Shown here piece after piece: positions 24,450 to 33,784 of a stretch of DNA of 64,000 nucleotides. Both the position numbers and the translations under genes were made by a program. The stretch comes from CAWIUB01 sp963839995. GTDB taxonomy: Bacteria > Actinomycetota > Actinomycetes > Mycobacteriales > Jatrophihabitantaceae. The DNA is taken from contig CAWIXH010000003.1 in NCBI GenBank assembly GCA_963839995.1, positions 1 to 64,000 on the forward strand, given 5' to 3'. How positions within the stretch are numbered: the stretch's first letter is position 1; every line of letters starts with the position of its first letter. The notes below the pieces were generated by a model. The model searched no databases, was not told where the DNA came from, and saw nothing but the letters and a program-made list of their open reading frames with translations.

Positions 24450-26426
24450 GTGGCTGGTGTTTTTCGCCGCGTGGCGGTCCAGCCTTTTGTTGATCATTTC
24501 CGGGAGCATGTTCCTATGACGCGGGGACGTGGTTGCCGGGGTGGGTCGTGACGTTGGGGTTGGCGCCGAGGCAGGCGGATCTGTTCCGGTCCACGGCGGG
24601 GTTCTGTGACGGGCGGGTGGCGCCGGGCTCGGTCTATGGGCTGCTGCATCGGGAGTGTCACCGGTTGTTCCCCGATGAGATGTTCGCGGACTTGTTCACC
24701 GATGTGGGCCGGCGCAGTGTGCCGCCGATGATCGTGGCGGTGGTGATGGTGCTGCAGCGCATCGAGGGCTGCTCGGATCGGGAAGCGACCGAGCGGTTCG
24801 CCTTCGACGCGCGGTGGAAGTACGCGGCGGGTGGGCTGGATTTCGACTACCCGGGGTTCGTGCACACGGTGCTGGTGGACATGCGCGCCCGGCTGGCCGG
24901 ATCCGAGGCTCCGGACCGGATCTTCGACACGGTGCTGGAGGTGGCCAACGCGGCGGGGCTGGTCGGGCGGCGGCGGGTGCTGGACTCGACCCCGTTGTAT
25001 GACGCGGTCGCCACGATGGACACCGTCACCCTGGTCCGCTCGGCGGTCCGGGGCCTGCTCAAGTGCGCCGGCGGCGAGCTGGCCGACGAACTGCGGGCGG
25101 TGCTGGCCCGCGAGGACGGCTACGCCGCGGCGGGCAAGCCGGTGTGTGACTACGACGATGCGGACGCGCGGGTCGAGCTGGTCGACGCGCTGGCCCGCGA
25201 CGGCATGGCTGTGCTGGGCGTGCTGGACGGCAGAGAACTGTCCGACGCGGTGAGTCAGGCCGCGGCGTTGCTGGCCGCCGTGCTCGGCCAGGACCTCGAC
25301 CAGGACGAGGCTGGGGTGTTCCGGATCGCGCGGCGGGTCGCGAAAGACCGGGTGATCTCCACCGTGGACCCCGAGACCCGGCACGGGCACAAGACCGCGG
25401 CGCGCGGCTTCGACGGCTACAAGGGCCATGTCGGCATCGACCCCGACTCGGAGATCATCACCTCGACGACGGTGACCGCCGGCAACGCCGGGGACGCCAG
25501 CGCCGCCGAAGACCTGATCAGCGACCTGCTCGACACCGACGACGAGCACCCGGACGCCGAGCACGGCGCTCCCGATGACGCTGACACCGATGACGGCGCT
25601 ACCGGGTCGGGCGTGCAGAGCGGACGGGCTGATGATGCCGCCGATGCGGGCGGGCGCAGCACCGCCGATCAGGCGAGCGTCTACGGCGACAACGCCTACG
25701 GCACCGGGCAGTTCCACGACCGGCTGGACCAGGCCGGGATCGAGTCCAAGTGCAAGACCCAGCAACCGACCACCGCGGGCGGGTTGTTCACCAAGGACCA
25801 GTTCGACATCGACCTCGATGACGACACGGTCACCTGCCCAGCCGGGAACAGCGCGCCGATCCGCCGCGGCGCCGACGGGGCGGGCACCGCCAGCTACGGC
25901 GACGCCTGCACCGGCTGCCCGCTACGTGAGCAGTGCACCAAAGCCGCCGGCGGACGCAGCATCAGCATCGGCGCGCACGAGAAGCAGCTCGCCGCCGCCC
26001 GCGCCCGGCAACGCGACCCGGACTGGGTCGCGGACTACCGGGCTACCCGACCCAAAGTAGAACGTAAGATCGGGCACCTGATGCGCCGCCACCACGGCGG
26101 GCGCCGCGCCCGGGTCCGCGGACAGACCAAGGTCGCCGCCGACTTCGCCCTGCTCGCCGCCGCCGTCAACCTCGCACGCCTGGCCGTGCTCGCCGTGGCC
26201 AGCACGCCGCACCGGGGATGGGCCACGGCGGCCGGATAGGCAGTCCGGGCCGCAGAACGCCTCACACAGCAGCCGACAGCGGCCACGACGACGTCATAGG
26301 CGGCAAGCCGCTCGCAGCAGCACCGATCGCAAGTCGCGCTCATGTCAGCCCAGGCGCCGCGACACCGGCCCATCGGCACTTCCGCCGTCAGCGGTCACCC
26401 TCAGACAGCCATTCGACACCAGCCAC
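24450..26426 (+). mobile_element. IS1182-family insertion sequence, complete
   Basis: The ends are GTGGCTGGTGT (24450-24460) and ACACCAGCCAC (26416-26426), perfect inverted repeats. CTAG flanks both sides (24446-24449 and 26427-26430). The element is 1977 bp with one transposase gene. The right CTAG is shared with the adjoining IS1634-like element. CTAG is palindromic, so it may be either a 4-bp target duplication or part of a longer end. Confidence 0.85.
24533..26239 (+). CDS. IS1182-family transposase
   Basis: A 568-aa DDE transposase. The N-terminal DUF772 region runs FCDGRVAPGSVYGLL to RFAFDARWKYAAG; the catalytic core includes RVLDSTPLYDAVAT and KTAARGFDGYKGHVGID; the C-terminal DDE_Tnp domain holds a zinc-ribbon-like cysteine set (VTCPAGNS...YGDACTGCPLREQCT). 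An Asp/Asp-Ala-rich linker (about residues 325-380) is not typical of the family. Start codon is uncertain: TTG 24533 or GTG 24548. No frameshift is visible, so it may still be active. Confidence 0.9.
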   Translation: MPGWVVTLGLAPRQADLFRSTAGFCDGRVAPGSVYGLLHRECHRLFPDEMFADLFTDVGRRSVPPMIVAVVMVLQRIEGCSDREATERFAFDARWKYAAGGLDFDYPGFVHTVLVDMRARLAGSEAPDRIFDTVLEVANAAGLVGRRRVLDSTPLYDAVATMDTVTLVRSAVRGLLKCAGGELADELRAVLAREDGYAAAGKPVCDYDDADARVELVDALARDGMAVLGVLDGRELSDAVSQAAALLAAVLGQDLDQDEAGVFRIARRVAKDRVISTVDPETRHGHKTAARGFDGYKGHVGIDPDSEIITSTTVTAGNAGDASAAEDLISDLLDTDDEHPDAEHGAPDDADTDDGATGSGVQSGRADDAADAGGRSTADQASVYGDNAYGTGQFHDRLDQAGIESKCKTQQPTTAGGLFTKDQFDIDLDDDTVTCPAGNSAPIRRGADGAGTASYGDACTGCPLREQCTKAAGGRSISIGAHEKQLAAARARQRDPDWVADYRATRPKVERKIGHLMRRHHGGRRARVRGQTKVAADFALLAAAVNLARLAVLAVASTPHRGWATAAG

Positions 26427-26430
26427 CTAG

Positions 26431-28442
26431 CTTGACTTTCCGATGATCATGGGTGCGGACTGCTGGTTTCCCTTGTATCGCGGGGGTTGTGGGCCTCGAG
26501 GGGTGTATGACCTAACCGCGGCTGTGTTGGCTGTCGGTCGCCCGGCGCTGAGGTGCGTAACGGTCGAGCCCGAAGAGCTGGCTGAGCCGGTCCTGGGTGG
26601 GGCTGGTTTCGGTGAGCATGCGGCGTGCTTTGGGTCGGCCTTTCTCGCCTTGGTAGAGCAGGACGGTTTCGCCGATGCGGGCGAGTTCGTCGAGCAGGGC
26701 CCGGACGCTGAGGTGTAGTTCGGCCTGGCGGGCCTTGTGCCGCATCAGGTGGGCGATTTGCAGGGCGAGCACGCAGGTGAAGGTGTGCACGCGGATGTTG
26801 TGTTCGGTCCAGTGGTGCATCGGGGAGAAGGAGACGACGTGTGGGTCTTTCATTTGCCGGAAGGAGAACTCGGCTTCGGACTGGGAGCGGTAGCCGGCGA
26901 CGACGTCGGCGACCGGCCAGTGGTCGTGGTCGGTGATGAGCACGTGTTTGCCGAACAGTTCTTCTTCCAGTGTGTCGCGGGCGGCGGGGTCGACCGACCA
27001 GGTCAGGCGTAGGTCTTGGGGCTGCTCGCCGTCGAGCCGCCAGCTGACCACGCGCCGTACCCAGGGTTTGCGGGTGATCTGCTCGATGTCGGCTTCCACC
27101 TTCTGGCGGGTCCGGCGGGTCTTGCCGCGGGCGAGGGTGGCGGCCAGCTCGTCGAGCTTGCGGCCGGCTTTGGCCAGGGTCGTGCCGTCGAAGCCGCGGG
27201 CCTGGGCCTGGTGCAGTTCGGGTGAGTGGGTCAGGATCGCCCGCCGTTGGGCGCCGTAGGTCTCGCGTCGGGTGTCGAACGCGCTCAGCCCGCCGAAGCG
27301 GTCGGGGTCGACCACGGCGCGCGCGGAGGCGGGCAGGGCGGTGAGGTCCGGGCAGTCGCTGGCGGGCACCGACCCGATGTAGTGCAGACCTTGCTCGGCC
27401 AGGTGGGCGAAGTTGTCCTGACTGTTCTGGCCGGCGTCGAACACCACCGTCATGTCGATGTCGCCGCTGTCGGCCTCACCGCTGTCGGCCTCACCGCTGT
27501 CGGCCTCACCGCTGTCGGTGTCGTCGCTGTCGGCTGCGTGCCCGGCGGTGGTGGTGATCGCCTGGTATTGGCCGCGCAGCTGGTCGATCATCGTCGGGAA
27601 CTGGGTGACGTCGGGCCGGTCGCCGGGGTAGGCGTGCCAGGCGAGCGGGATGCCGCCGTCGCGGGTGACCACGAGCCCAAGACCGACCAGGCGCAGGTCG
27701 GCACGTTTCTGTTTCGCCTTGCCCCGCTGCGCGACCGGGGCCTTGTCGTTCGCGGTGGCGATGAAGGTGGCGAAGTTGGTCATGTCCAATGCCACCGAGG
27801 AGATATCGACTCCGGAGACCTCGATCAGCCGCAACGCGACCGCCTGGCTGATCTGCTCCAGCTGCTCCAGCGAGACGGCGTGCATCGCGTCCCAGAACCG
27901 CCGGTGGTCCAACGCCGAGGCGCTGATCTTGGTGAACCGGTCGGCGGCGGTGGTCTTCCACCAGGCGGCGATGCCCGCCTTCGAACACGGGGCGACCAGC
28001 CGGTTCAGCGCGGCCAACGCCAGGTAGGTGCCCGCCGACAGCGGCAGCCCGGCCGGGCCGGGCCCGGCCACCTCGTCGATGAGCCCGGCCACCCGAAGCT
28101 CGTCGAGGATCCCCCAGACCGCGGCGACGTCCCCGAACCCCAGGTGCCGGGTGCGGTCGGGCAGCACCGCCTGCTCGCGGGCATCCAGCAGCGCCTCCAC
28201 ATCCGCGGCGGAGCCGATATAGCGCTCGGAGACCATCTTCGGCCTGCCCCCGACGCGGGCCATCTCCCGCAGGTACCAGTACGTCTTCCCGCCGATCTTC
28301 TTCGGGTACAGACTCGTCACAATTTAGGTCATACACACGGATGCGACCTCAGTCAAACACCAACACCGGTGTGTCGGAAGGGAAAACGCGACAGGCCGTC
28401 CGCGGCCGGGCCTCAGAACACCGTGATCATCGGAAGCTCAAG
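26431..28442 (-). mobile_element. IS1634-family insertion sequence, complete
   Basis: The ends (26431-26452 and 28421-28442) are 22-bp imperfect inverted repeats with a shared CTTGA start and TTCCGATGATCA core, three mismatches. CTAG lies on each side (26427-26430 and 28443-28446). The element is 2012 bp. It abuts the IS1182-like element with only CTAG between them. Confidence 0.85.
26512..28320 (-). CDS. IS1634-family transposase
   Basis: A 602-aa DDE transposase. The N-terminus is TSLYPKKIGGKTYWYLRE; the first catalytic region is VALDMTNFATFIATAN, the second about DMTVVFDAGQNSQDNF, and the third GYRSQSEAEFSFRQMKDP (catalytic Glu) followed by HTFTCVLALQIAHLM. Between the first and second Asp there is a tandem insert of about four DSGEA-like units coded by a 15-bp minisatellite near 27465-27525. 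Reading frame is intact. Confidence 0.9.
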   Translation of the reverse strand: MTSLYPKKIGGKTYWYLREMARVGGRPKMVSERYIGSAADVEALLDAREQAVLPDRTRHLGFGDVAAVWGILDELRVAGLIDEVAGPGPAGLPLSAGTYLALAALNRLVAPCSKAGIAAWWKTTAADRFTKISASALDHRRFWDAMHAVSLEQLEQISQAVALRLIEVSGVDISSVALDMTNFATFIATANDKAPVAQRGKAKQKRADLRLVGLGLVVTRDGGIPLAWHAYPGDRPDVTQFPTMIDQLRGQYQAITTTAGHAADSDDTDSGEADSGEADSGEADSGDIDMTVVFDAGQNSQDNFAHLAEQGLHYIGSVPASDCPDLTALPASARAVVDPDRFGGLSAFDTRRETYGAQRRAILTHSPELHQAQARGFDGTTLAKAGRKLDELAATLARGKTRRTRQKVEADIEQITRKPWVRRVVSWRLDGEQPQDLRLTWSVDPAARDTLEEELFGKHVLITDHDHWPVADVVAGYRSQSEAEFSFRQMKDPHVVSFSPMHHWTEHNIRVHTFTCVLALQIAHLMRHKARQAELHLSVRALLDELARIGETVLLYQGEKGRPKARRMLTETSPTQDRLSQLFGLDRYAPQRRATDSQHSRG

Positions 28443-29486
28443 CTAGAGCGAGCCCGATCACCAGCAGGTCTGGCTCCAGCACGCCACCTACATGGCTGCC
28501 GGCATGCAGGATCCGCGCGAGCAGCAGGTAGCCGAGTGCTGCCGCAGCAAGGCCCGAAGGGATGACCGCGCCGTGCCACCGTTCGGGCAGTCGGCGCCAG
28601 GTGAGACCGGTCACCGCGAACCCGATGGCTGCGGGCGCGAAGACCAGCCCCGCGCGGGCGGCCCCTTCGCCCAGCCCGGACTGTAGGTGCAGCGCCATCG
28701 CGTACAGGTAGCCGCCGTGGTTCACCATGGCGACGAACAAGGCACCCCAGCCGATCAGCAGCCCAGATGCGCGGAGCACCCGGCCGGACACCAGTGGCGA
28801 GCCGCCGCGGCGGGCAATCGACCGCTCGACCAGCACGAAGATCGTAAACATCGGGACGCTCGCGGCCAGCGACACCCATCCCCACAGAGGCCAGTCCTCC
28901 TCGTGGCCCAGGACGAGCGGCACGACCAGCAGCAGCACCGACAGCGACAGCGTGAGCACTCCGCCGGGGTCGAGCTGGCGAGGGCGCTCTCCGCGACCGC
29001 CCGGCAGCCATCACCGGGCTAGCACAACGAGCGCGATTCCGATCGGCACGTTTACGAGGAAGACCGGCCGCCAGCCGGTGCCGAGCAGGTCAGCGCCGAC
29101 GAGCACGCCGCCGAGCACCTGCCACACCACCGCGCCGCATGCGATGACGGCCGCGTACAGCGACAACGCTCGGGCGCGTAGCGCGCCGGTGAACGTGCGC
29201 TGGATCAGGCTCATCACCTGCGGCGTCATCAGCGCCGCCCCAAGGTCATGCCCTACCCAGGCAATAGGGCAGAGTGACAGGACTATACAAGATCAAGTGA
29301 TACAGGATCATTAATGCGATTACTTAAGTAATCGACCCTGATCAGTCCTCTGGTAGCGTGTGAACGTCTGTCGGAGGAATCGCACGTTTCGTTGTCAGAG
29401 TCGGATTATTTCGTCAATGCGCTTAGCGTTACCAACTCCAGGGTGATGACTGACATTCCTGCTATCTCTCGCTCGGCTGCGATGTC

Positions 29487-29801
29487 GGCGTCGACACTGG
29501 CACGCCGGTCGGTGAATTGGTCGCCAAATGTCATGATGTCGGTCGCCAGTGGGAGCGGCGGGTCATCGGGCAGCGGACGAAGGACGCGCTAGCTGAGAAA
29601 AGGGCCGCAGGCGTGCGATTGGGGCGTCCTAGAGTCGTGGACAAGGGGGACCGTGGATTGCATAGCCTGTTATGCGGACGACGGGCTGAGCATCCGAGCT
29701 ATCGCGGCTAAGCTGGAAATGGCCGGAGTACCAACGCCCAGGGTGTGGCAGGGGATGTCGGGACGGTACGGCCGATTCTCCGGCGGAGTGCGGCGGCTTA
29801 G
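29487..29801 (+). pseudogene. serine recombinase remnant
   Basis: Three frames carry consecutive pieces of a resolvase/invertase: VDTGTPVGELVAN, then NVMMSVAS, then WERRVIGQRTKDALAEKR...GVRLGRPR, then DDGLSIRAIAAKLEMAGVPTPR (C-terminal helix-turn-helix). No start codon or N-terminal catalytic domain is left. The flanks (29248-29486) are AT-richer than the surroundings and contain nothing else I recognise. This looks like an old mobile-element scar. Confidence 0.7.
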
Positions 29802-30004
29802 GTGTCAAAAATCGTGCCGTGCGTTTCCGCCAACGTCAGCACATTGCGCAGTGAGTAGACGCGCAAAGTCACCAAGTGGGCGTCTTTGGGCTTGCCTTCG
29901 TCTGGAGAGACGACATTCTCCACTTGAGCGGCGTAGGGCTTGCCGTCGTCGTCGAGAATGATGCAGGGCATACCAGCGACGAACGGGATTTCATCGAGTT
30001 TCAT
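29798..30004 (-). CDS. small hypothetical protein (68 aa)
   Basis: A 68-residue acidic protein beginning MKLDEIPFVAGMPCIILDDDGKPYAAQVENV, with normal composition and no repeats. Its ATG has a TATCCT box ending six bases upstream, arguing for a real leaderless gene in an otherwise decayed region. I do not recognise the family. Confidence 0.45.
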   Translation of the reverse strand: MKLDEIPFVAGMPCIILDDDGKPYAAQVENVVSPDEGKPKDAHLVTLRVYSLRNVLTLAETHGTIFDT

Positions 30005-30010
30005 GCGCCC

Positions 30011-30016
30011 AGGATA
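30011..30016 (-). promoter_or_regulatory. -10 box for the 68-aa gene
   Basis: TATCCT on the minus strand ends six bases before the ATG at 30004. Confidence 0.35.
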
Positions 30017-30685
30017 TCACACCAATTTTCGACAATTCAAGACTTTTCGATCCGGCGAAACCGGAGTAACGTAGTAATTGAGGAAGGCTTCAGGACGACG
30101 TGAGAGCGGCGTTGGTCGGTTGGCTCGTTTCGTCGGCGATAAGTCGGCAAGCCGGTTAGCTGGCAAAAAAATGGAGAAGCCTTCCAGAGTGAAGGCGTCG
30201 CGCTCGGCATCGTCCTCGAAGATCACGCCGCGCGGTCGATACGGTCCACGCCCGCCGCACCGCGCGGTAGCTCGGCTTCCGAGCCCTTCTTCGGTCGTGC
30301 AGCACGCCTCGCGGCCACCGGGTACGTCCCCAAAGAGATCTTGGCTGTGCGTCGGTCCTAGAGCGTTGATGATCGGGCAATACAGTCGGGGATCGCCATG
30401 AACTGCCCTCTCAGCAGCACAGCGAGGATCGCCCCGGAGCGGGCAGGCGACAGACGGGCGAGGTGGCGTCACGACTGACGGCGAGGCAGTGGCGGTCATG
30501 CCTTCCACCGTGGGCCAAGAACGGAGCCGGGGATTGAGAGCCCCGTGGTCATGGTGTTGCAAATACCTGGCAGATACCTTGTCGGTGGCGGAGGCTCTAC
30601 TCGTGAGGGAGCGAGCATCGCAGGCGCGCCAGCGCCGAGCAGCGGAACGAGCGACCGATGAGCGCTTGCGCGAAGAGGTTAGGCG
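30017..30685. other. gene-poor stretch
   Basis: Open frames occur on both strands (for example a 181-codon minus-strand frame at 30017-30562), but none shows a recognisable domain or start signal. A short plus-strand frame ending TGA at 30687-30689 overlaps the regulator's ATG and has an Arg/Glu-rich helical end; it may be a relic. Confidence 0.4.
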
Positions 30686-31554
30686 ATGAGCGTGATTGAC
30701 GGCACCTTGGACAAGGCCCGACGAGAAGAGCTCGCCTCGTTCCTGCGCAGCCGGCGGGCGCGGGTCACCCCTGTCGAGGTGGGCCTCGCACCCGGCCCGC
30801 GCCGCCGCACCCCGGGTTGCGGCGCGAGGAGGTTGCTCAGCTCGCCGGCGTCGGAGTGACCTGGTTTACCTAGCTCGAGCAGGGCCGGCCGATCAACGCC
30901 AGCGTCCAGGTTCTAGACGCGATCGCCGGGGTGCTCAAGCTGCGCCCGTCCGAACGCTGGCATCTGTACCGGCTGGCCGAGGTTCCGGGGATTCCCCGGC
31001 CGCTGGCGAACGAGACGCTGCCGTGCGACCTGGTGTCCGTGCTCGACGCGCTGGATCCAGCGCCCGCGGCGGCCTACAACGGCAAGTACGACCTGCTGGC
31101 GTCCAACGAGTCCTACGCGGCGCTGTTTCCGGGGCTGGTCACCGCGACGGGTATCGAGCGCAACGCCCTCTGGCAGATCTACGCAAACCCGAACGGCAAT
31201 TCGCCGGTGACCGACGAGGACGTCTGCGCGTCCATGGTGGCCAGGCTGCGCGCGAACTACGCCAACCACCTCGGCGACCTGTCCTGGACCGATTTCATCG
31301 AAGCCCTGTGCGCCGCCAATCCGCAGTTCGCGCAGATGTGGGACACACACCCGATCCCCGATCCGGTGGGCCTGCCGGTCACCAAGGCGTTCAAGTGCTT
31401 CGGGCTGGGCACCGTGCGCGTTCGCGCGTCCGGCTTCCCGATCCCGGGCACGCTCGACTGCCGCATGGTTGTCTACCTGCCCGACTCCGCCGCCGACGCG
31501 GCGCTGATCGAACAGCTTCGCTCGCGCGTGCAGCGGCGCCTGAGACCCGCCTGA
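30686..31554 (+). pseudogene. MmyB-type XRE transcriptional regulator, broken
   Basis: From ATG 30686 an N-terminal segment (SVIDGTLDKARREELASFLRSRRARV, PRRRTPG) runs to about 30815. The helix-turn-helix (LRREEVAQLAGVGVTWFT-stop-LEQGR) is in another frame, with a TAG at 30871-30873 where a Trp is expected. The C-terminal MmyB-like ligand-binding domain (from DAIAGVLKLRPSERWHLYRLAEV through YNGKYDLLASNESYAALFPG to the TGA before 31555) is intact. A single-base loss near 30814-30818 plus the nonsense codon make it non-functional. Confidence 0.8.
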
Positions 31555-31627
31555 CTCGCCCGAGATCGCGCATCCTCGTGTCGTCTGAGACGGTAAGAGG
31601 TTGCATGATCGAGGACGGAGCGGGTGC

Positions 31628-33784
31628 ATGAACTACGACGAGCTCGACCAGCGGGTGCGGACGACCCTGGCCGCGCTGAAGCCCGGCGCGAGCCCGCCCC
31701 CCGAGGCCCTGTTCGTGCTGTTCGACGCGATGGCCGGCAGCCGCCAGCTCGATATTCACGCGCGACGGATGCGCGAGCGCGGCCAGGGGTTCTACACGAT
31801 CAGCTCGGCGGGTCACGAGTCCAATGCGATCGTGGCAACCGCCCTACGGGCGAGCGACCCCGCACTCCTGCACTACCGCTCGGGCGCCTTCTACCTGGCC
31901 AGGTCGCTGGCCGCCGGCCGCAAACTCGAGGACGGTTTGCGCGACGTGCTGCTCGGCATGGTCGGCGCGGTGGCCGATCCGGCGAGCGGCGGGCGGCACA
32001 AAGTCTTCGGCCACCCCGACCTGGCGGTGATCCCGCAGACCTCGACGATCGCCTCGCACCTGCCGCGCGCGGTCGGTGTGGCGTTCGCCATCGACCGGGC
32101 CCGTCGATTGGGCGTGCCAACGCGATGGCCACGTGATGCGATCACCGTGTGCAGCTTCGGGGACGCGTCGCTAAACCACTCGACCGCAGTCGGTGCGCTG
32201 AACACCGCCGGCTACTGCGTCCAGCTCGGCCTGGGCCTGCCGCTGCTGCTGGTCTGCGAGGACAACGGGCTGGGCATCTCGGTATCGACGCCGCGCGGCT
32301 GGGTCGCCGAGATCGCCAGGCGGCCCGGCATCCAGTACATGGCCGTCGACGGCGAAGACGCCGAGCTCGTCCAGCTCGCCGTCAGGGAGACCGTGGAGAC
32401 CATCCGGTCGACTCGACAGCCCGCGCTGCTGCACCTGCGCACGGTGCGCTACCTCGGTCACGCCGGGAGCGACGTGGAGAGCGGCTATCGGACGACCGGG
32501 GCGATCAGCGCCGACCTGGCCCGGGATCCGCTGCTTGCGCTCGCGCGGCGCATCGGCACGGCAGACCTGGCCACCCGATACGACGAGATCGGCCAGCTCG
32601 TCGCCGGCATCGCCGACGCGCTGCTGAACACGCCGACGCTCGAGTCGGTTCAGCAGATCGTCGAACCGCTGGCGCCGAGCCGTCCTGATGAGATCGCAGC
32701 GGAGGCCCGCCGCACCGCTGCCCCCGAGGTTCGCGCGCGCGTCTTCGGCAGGCAGCTGCCGGAGCTGGCCGGCCCGCTGACCCTCGCGCAGAGCATCAAC
32801 GCCGCGCTCGTCGACGCGATGGCTGCGCGGAACGAGATGCTCGTCTTCGGTGAGGACGTCGGGCGCAAGGGCGGCGTGTACGGGATCACCCGCGGGCTGC
32901 AGCAGACGTTCCGCGCATCCCGGGTGTTCGACACGCTGCTCGACGAGCAGGCCGTCTTGGGCCTGGGGCTCGGCTGCGGGGTGAGCGGGCTGCTGCCGGT
33001 TCCGGAGATCCAATACCTCGCCTACCTGCACAACGCGGAGGACCAGCTGCGCGGTGAGGCTGCCAGCCTGCGGTTCTTCGCCAACGGCACGTTCAGCAAC
33101 CCGATGGTCGTGCGCATTGCCGGGCTCGCCTACCAGAAGGGCTTCGGTGGTCACTTCCACAACGACAACGCGGTCGCCGTGCTACGCGACGTCCCCGGCC
33201 TGGTCGTCGCCGTGCCGTCCCGCCCCGAGGACGCCGGCCCGATACTGCGTACTCTCCTGGCAGCCGCGGTCACCGACGGCCAGGTCAGCGTCTTCCTGGA
33301 GCCGATCGCCCTGTACCACGAGCGCGATCTGTACGACCCGGGCGACCGGGGCTGGCTGGGCGGCTACCCCTCCGCCGACGTCCACCTCCCGATCGGCCGC
33401 GCCCGCACCTACGGGGACGGCCGTGACCTCACCATCCTCACGTTCGGCAACGGCCTGCGGATGAGCCTGCGCGTCGGCGCCCGGCTCGCGGCCACCGGGA
33501 TCGCCGCGCGGGTCGTCGACCTGCGCTGGATAGCGCCGTTGCCGGTCGAGGACATGCTGCGCGAGGCCGCTGCGACGGGCCGGGTTGTGATCGCCGATGA
33601 GACGCGGCACAACGCCGGTGTCGGCGAGGGAATGATCGCGGTGCTGGTCGAGAACGGGTTCAGCGGCCCAATCGCCCGGGTCTCAAGCGTCGACAGCTAC
33701 GTCCCGCTGGGCGACGCCGCAAACCTGGTCCTGCTCAGCGAGAACGACATCGAACAGGCGGCTCGCCGCATGGTCAGCCGATGA
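31628..33784 (+). CDS. fused 2-oxo acid dehydrogenase E1 (alpha+beta), TPP-dependent
   Basis: A 718-aa protein. Residues 1-330 form the E1 alpha part: RGQGFYTISSAGHESNAIVATAL, HYRSGAFYLARSL, and the TPP loop GDASLNHSTAVGALN. Residues 385-718 form the E1 beta part: LAQSINAALVDAM, FGEDVGRKGGVYGITRG and RIAGLAYQKGFGGHFHNDNA. This arrangement suggests decarboxylation of branched-chain or related 2-oxo acids, but no E2 or E3 gene is nearby. ATG 31628 has GGAG seven bases upstream. The 3' end overlaps the convergent hydrolase gene by 11 bp. Confidence 0.85.
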   Translation: MNYDELDQRVRTTLAALKPGASPPPEALFVLFDAMAGSRQLDIHARRMRERGQGFYTISSAGHESNAIVATALRASDPALLHYRSGAFYLARSLAAGRKLEDGLRDVLLGMVGAVADPASGGRHKVFGHPDLAVIPQTSTIASHLPRAVGVAFAIDRARRLGVPTRWPRDAITVCSFGDASLNHSTAVGALNTAGYCVQLGLGLPLLLVCEDNGLGISVSTPRGWVAEIARRPGIQYMAVDGEDAELVQLAVRETVETIRSTRQPALLHLRTVRYLGHAGSDVESGYRTTGAISADLARDPLLALARRIGTADLATRYDEIGQLVAGIADALLNTPTLESVQQIVEPLAPSRPDEIAAEARRTAAPEVRARVFGRQLPELAGPLTLAQSINAALVDAMAARNEMLVFGEDVGRKGGVYGITRGLQQTFRASRVFDTLLDEQAVLGLGLGCGVSGLLPVPEIQYLAYLHNAEDQLRGEAASLRFFANGTFSNPMVVRIAGLAYQKGFGGHFHNDNAVAVLRDVPGLVVAVPSRPEDAGPILRTLLAAAVTDGQVSVFLEPIALYHERDLYDPGDRGWLGGYPSADVHLPIGRARTYGDGRDLTILTFGNGLRMSLRVGARLAATGIAARVVDLRWIAPLPVEDMLREAAATGRVVIADETRHNAGVGEGMIAVLVENGFSGPIARVSSVDSYVPLGDAANLVLLSENDIEQAARRMVSR

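Larger units (their letters stand above)
24165..29247 (-). pseudogene. MFS (DHA2-like) drug transporter gene split by two IS elements
   Basis: The C-terminal part is 24165-24449 (LGLAFSPILTVALQHVPLAD to ARQRAVAIG). The middle and upstream part is 28443-29247 (MTPQVMSLIQRTFTG... WQVLGGVLVG... LLVIGLAL). Between them lie two complete IS elements. Removing both and keeping one CTAG rejoins the frame exactly as IGLALGLAFSPIL, so insertion occurred in an otherwise continuous gene. There is also an in-frame TGA (about 29008-29010, R to stop) and the first several helices are missing, so the gene is truncated at its 5' end too. Confidence 0.85.

Noticed and set aside
30017..30562. A 181-aa minus-strand gene
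   Set aside because: No domain, no plausible start signal and composition typical of chance frames in GC-rich DNA.
29247..30685. Prophage or integrative element with att sites
   Set aside because: Only a recombinase scar is present; I could not find tRNA or matching direct repeats at the edges.
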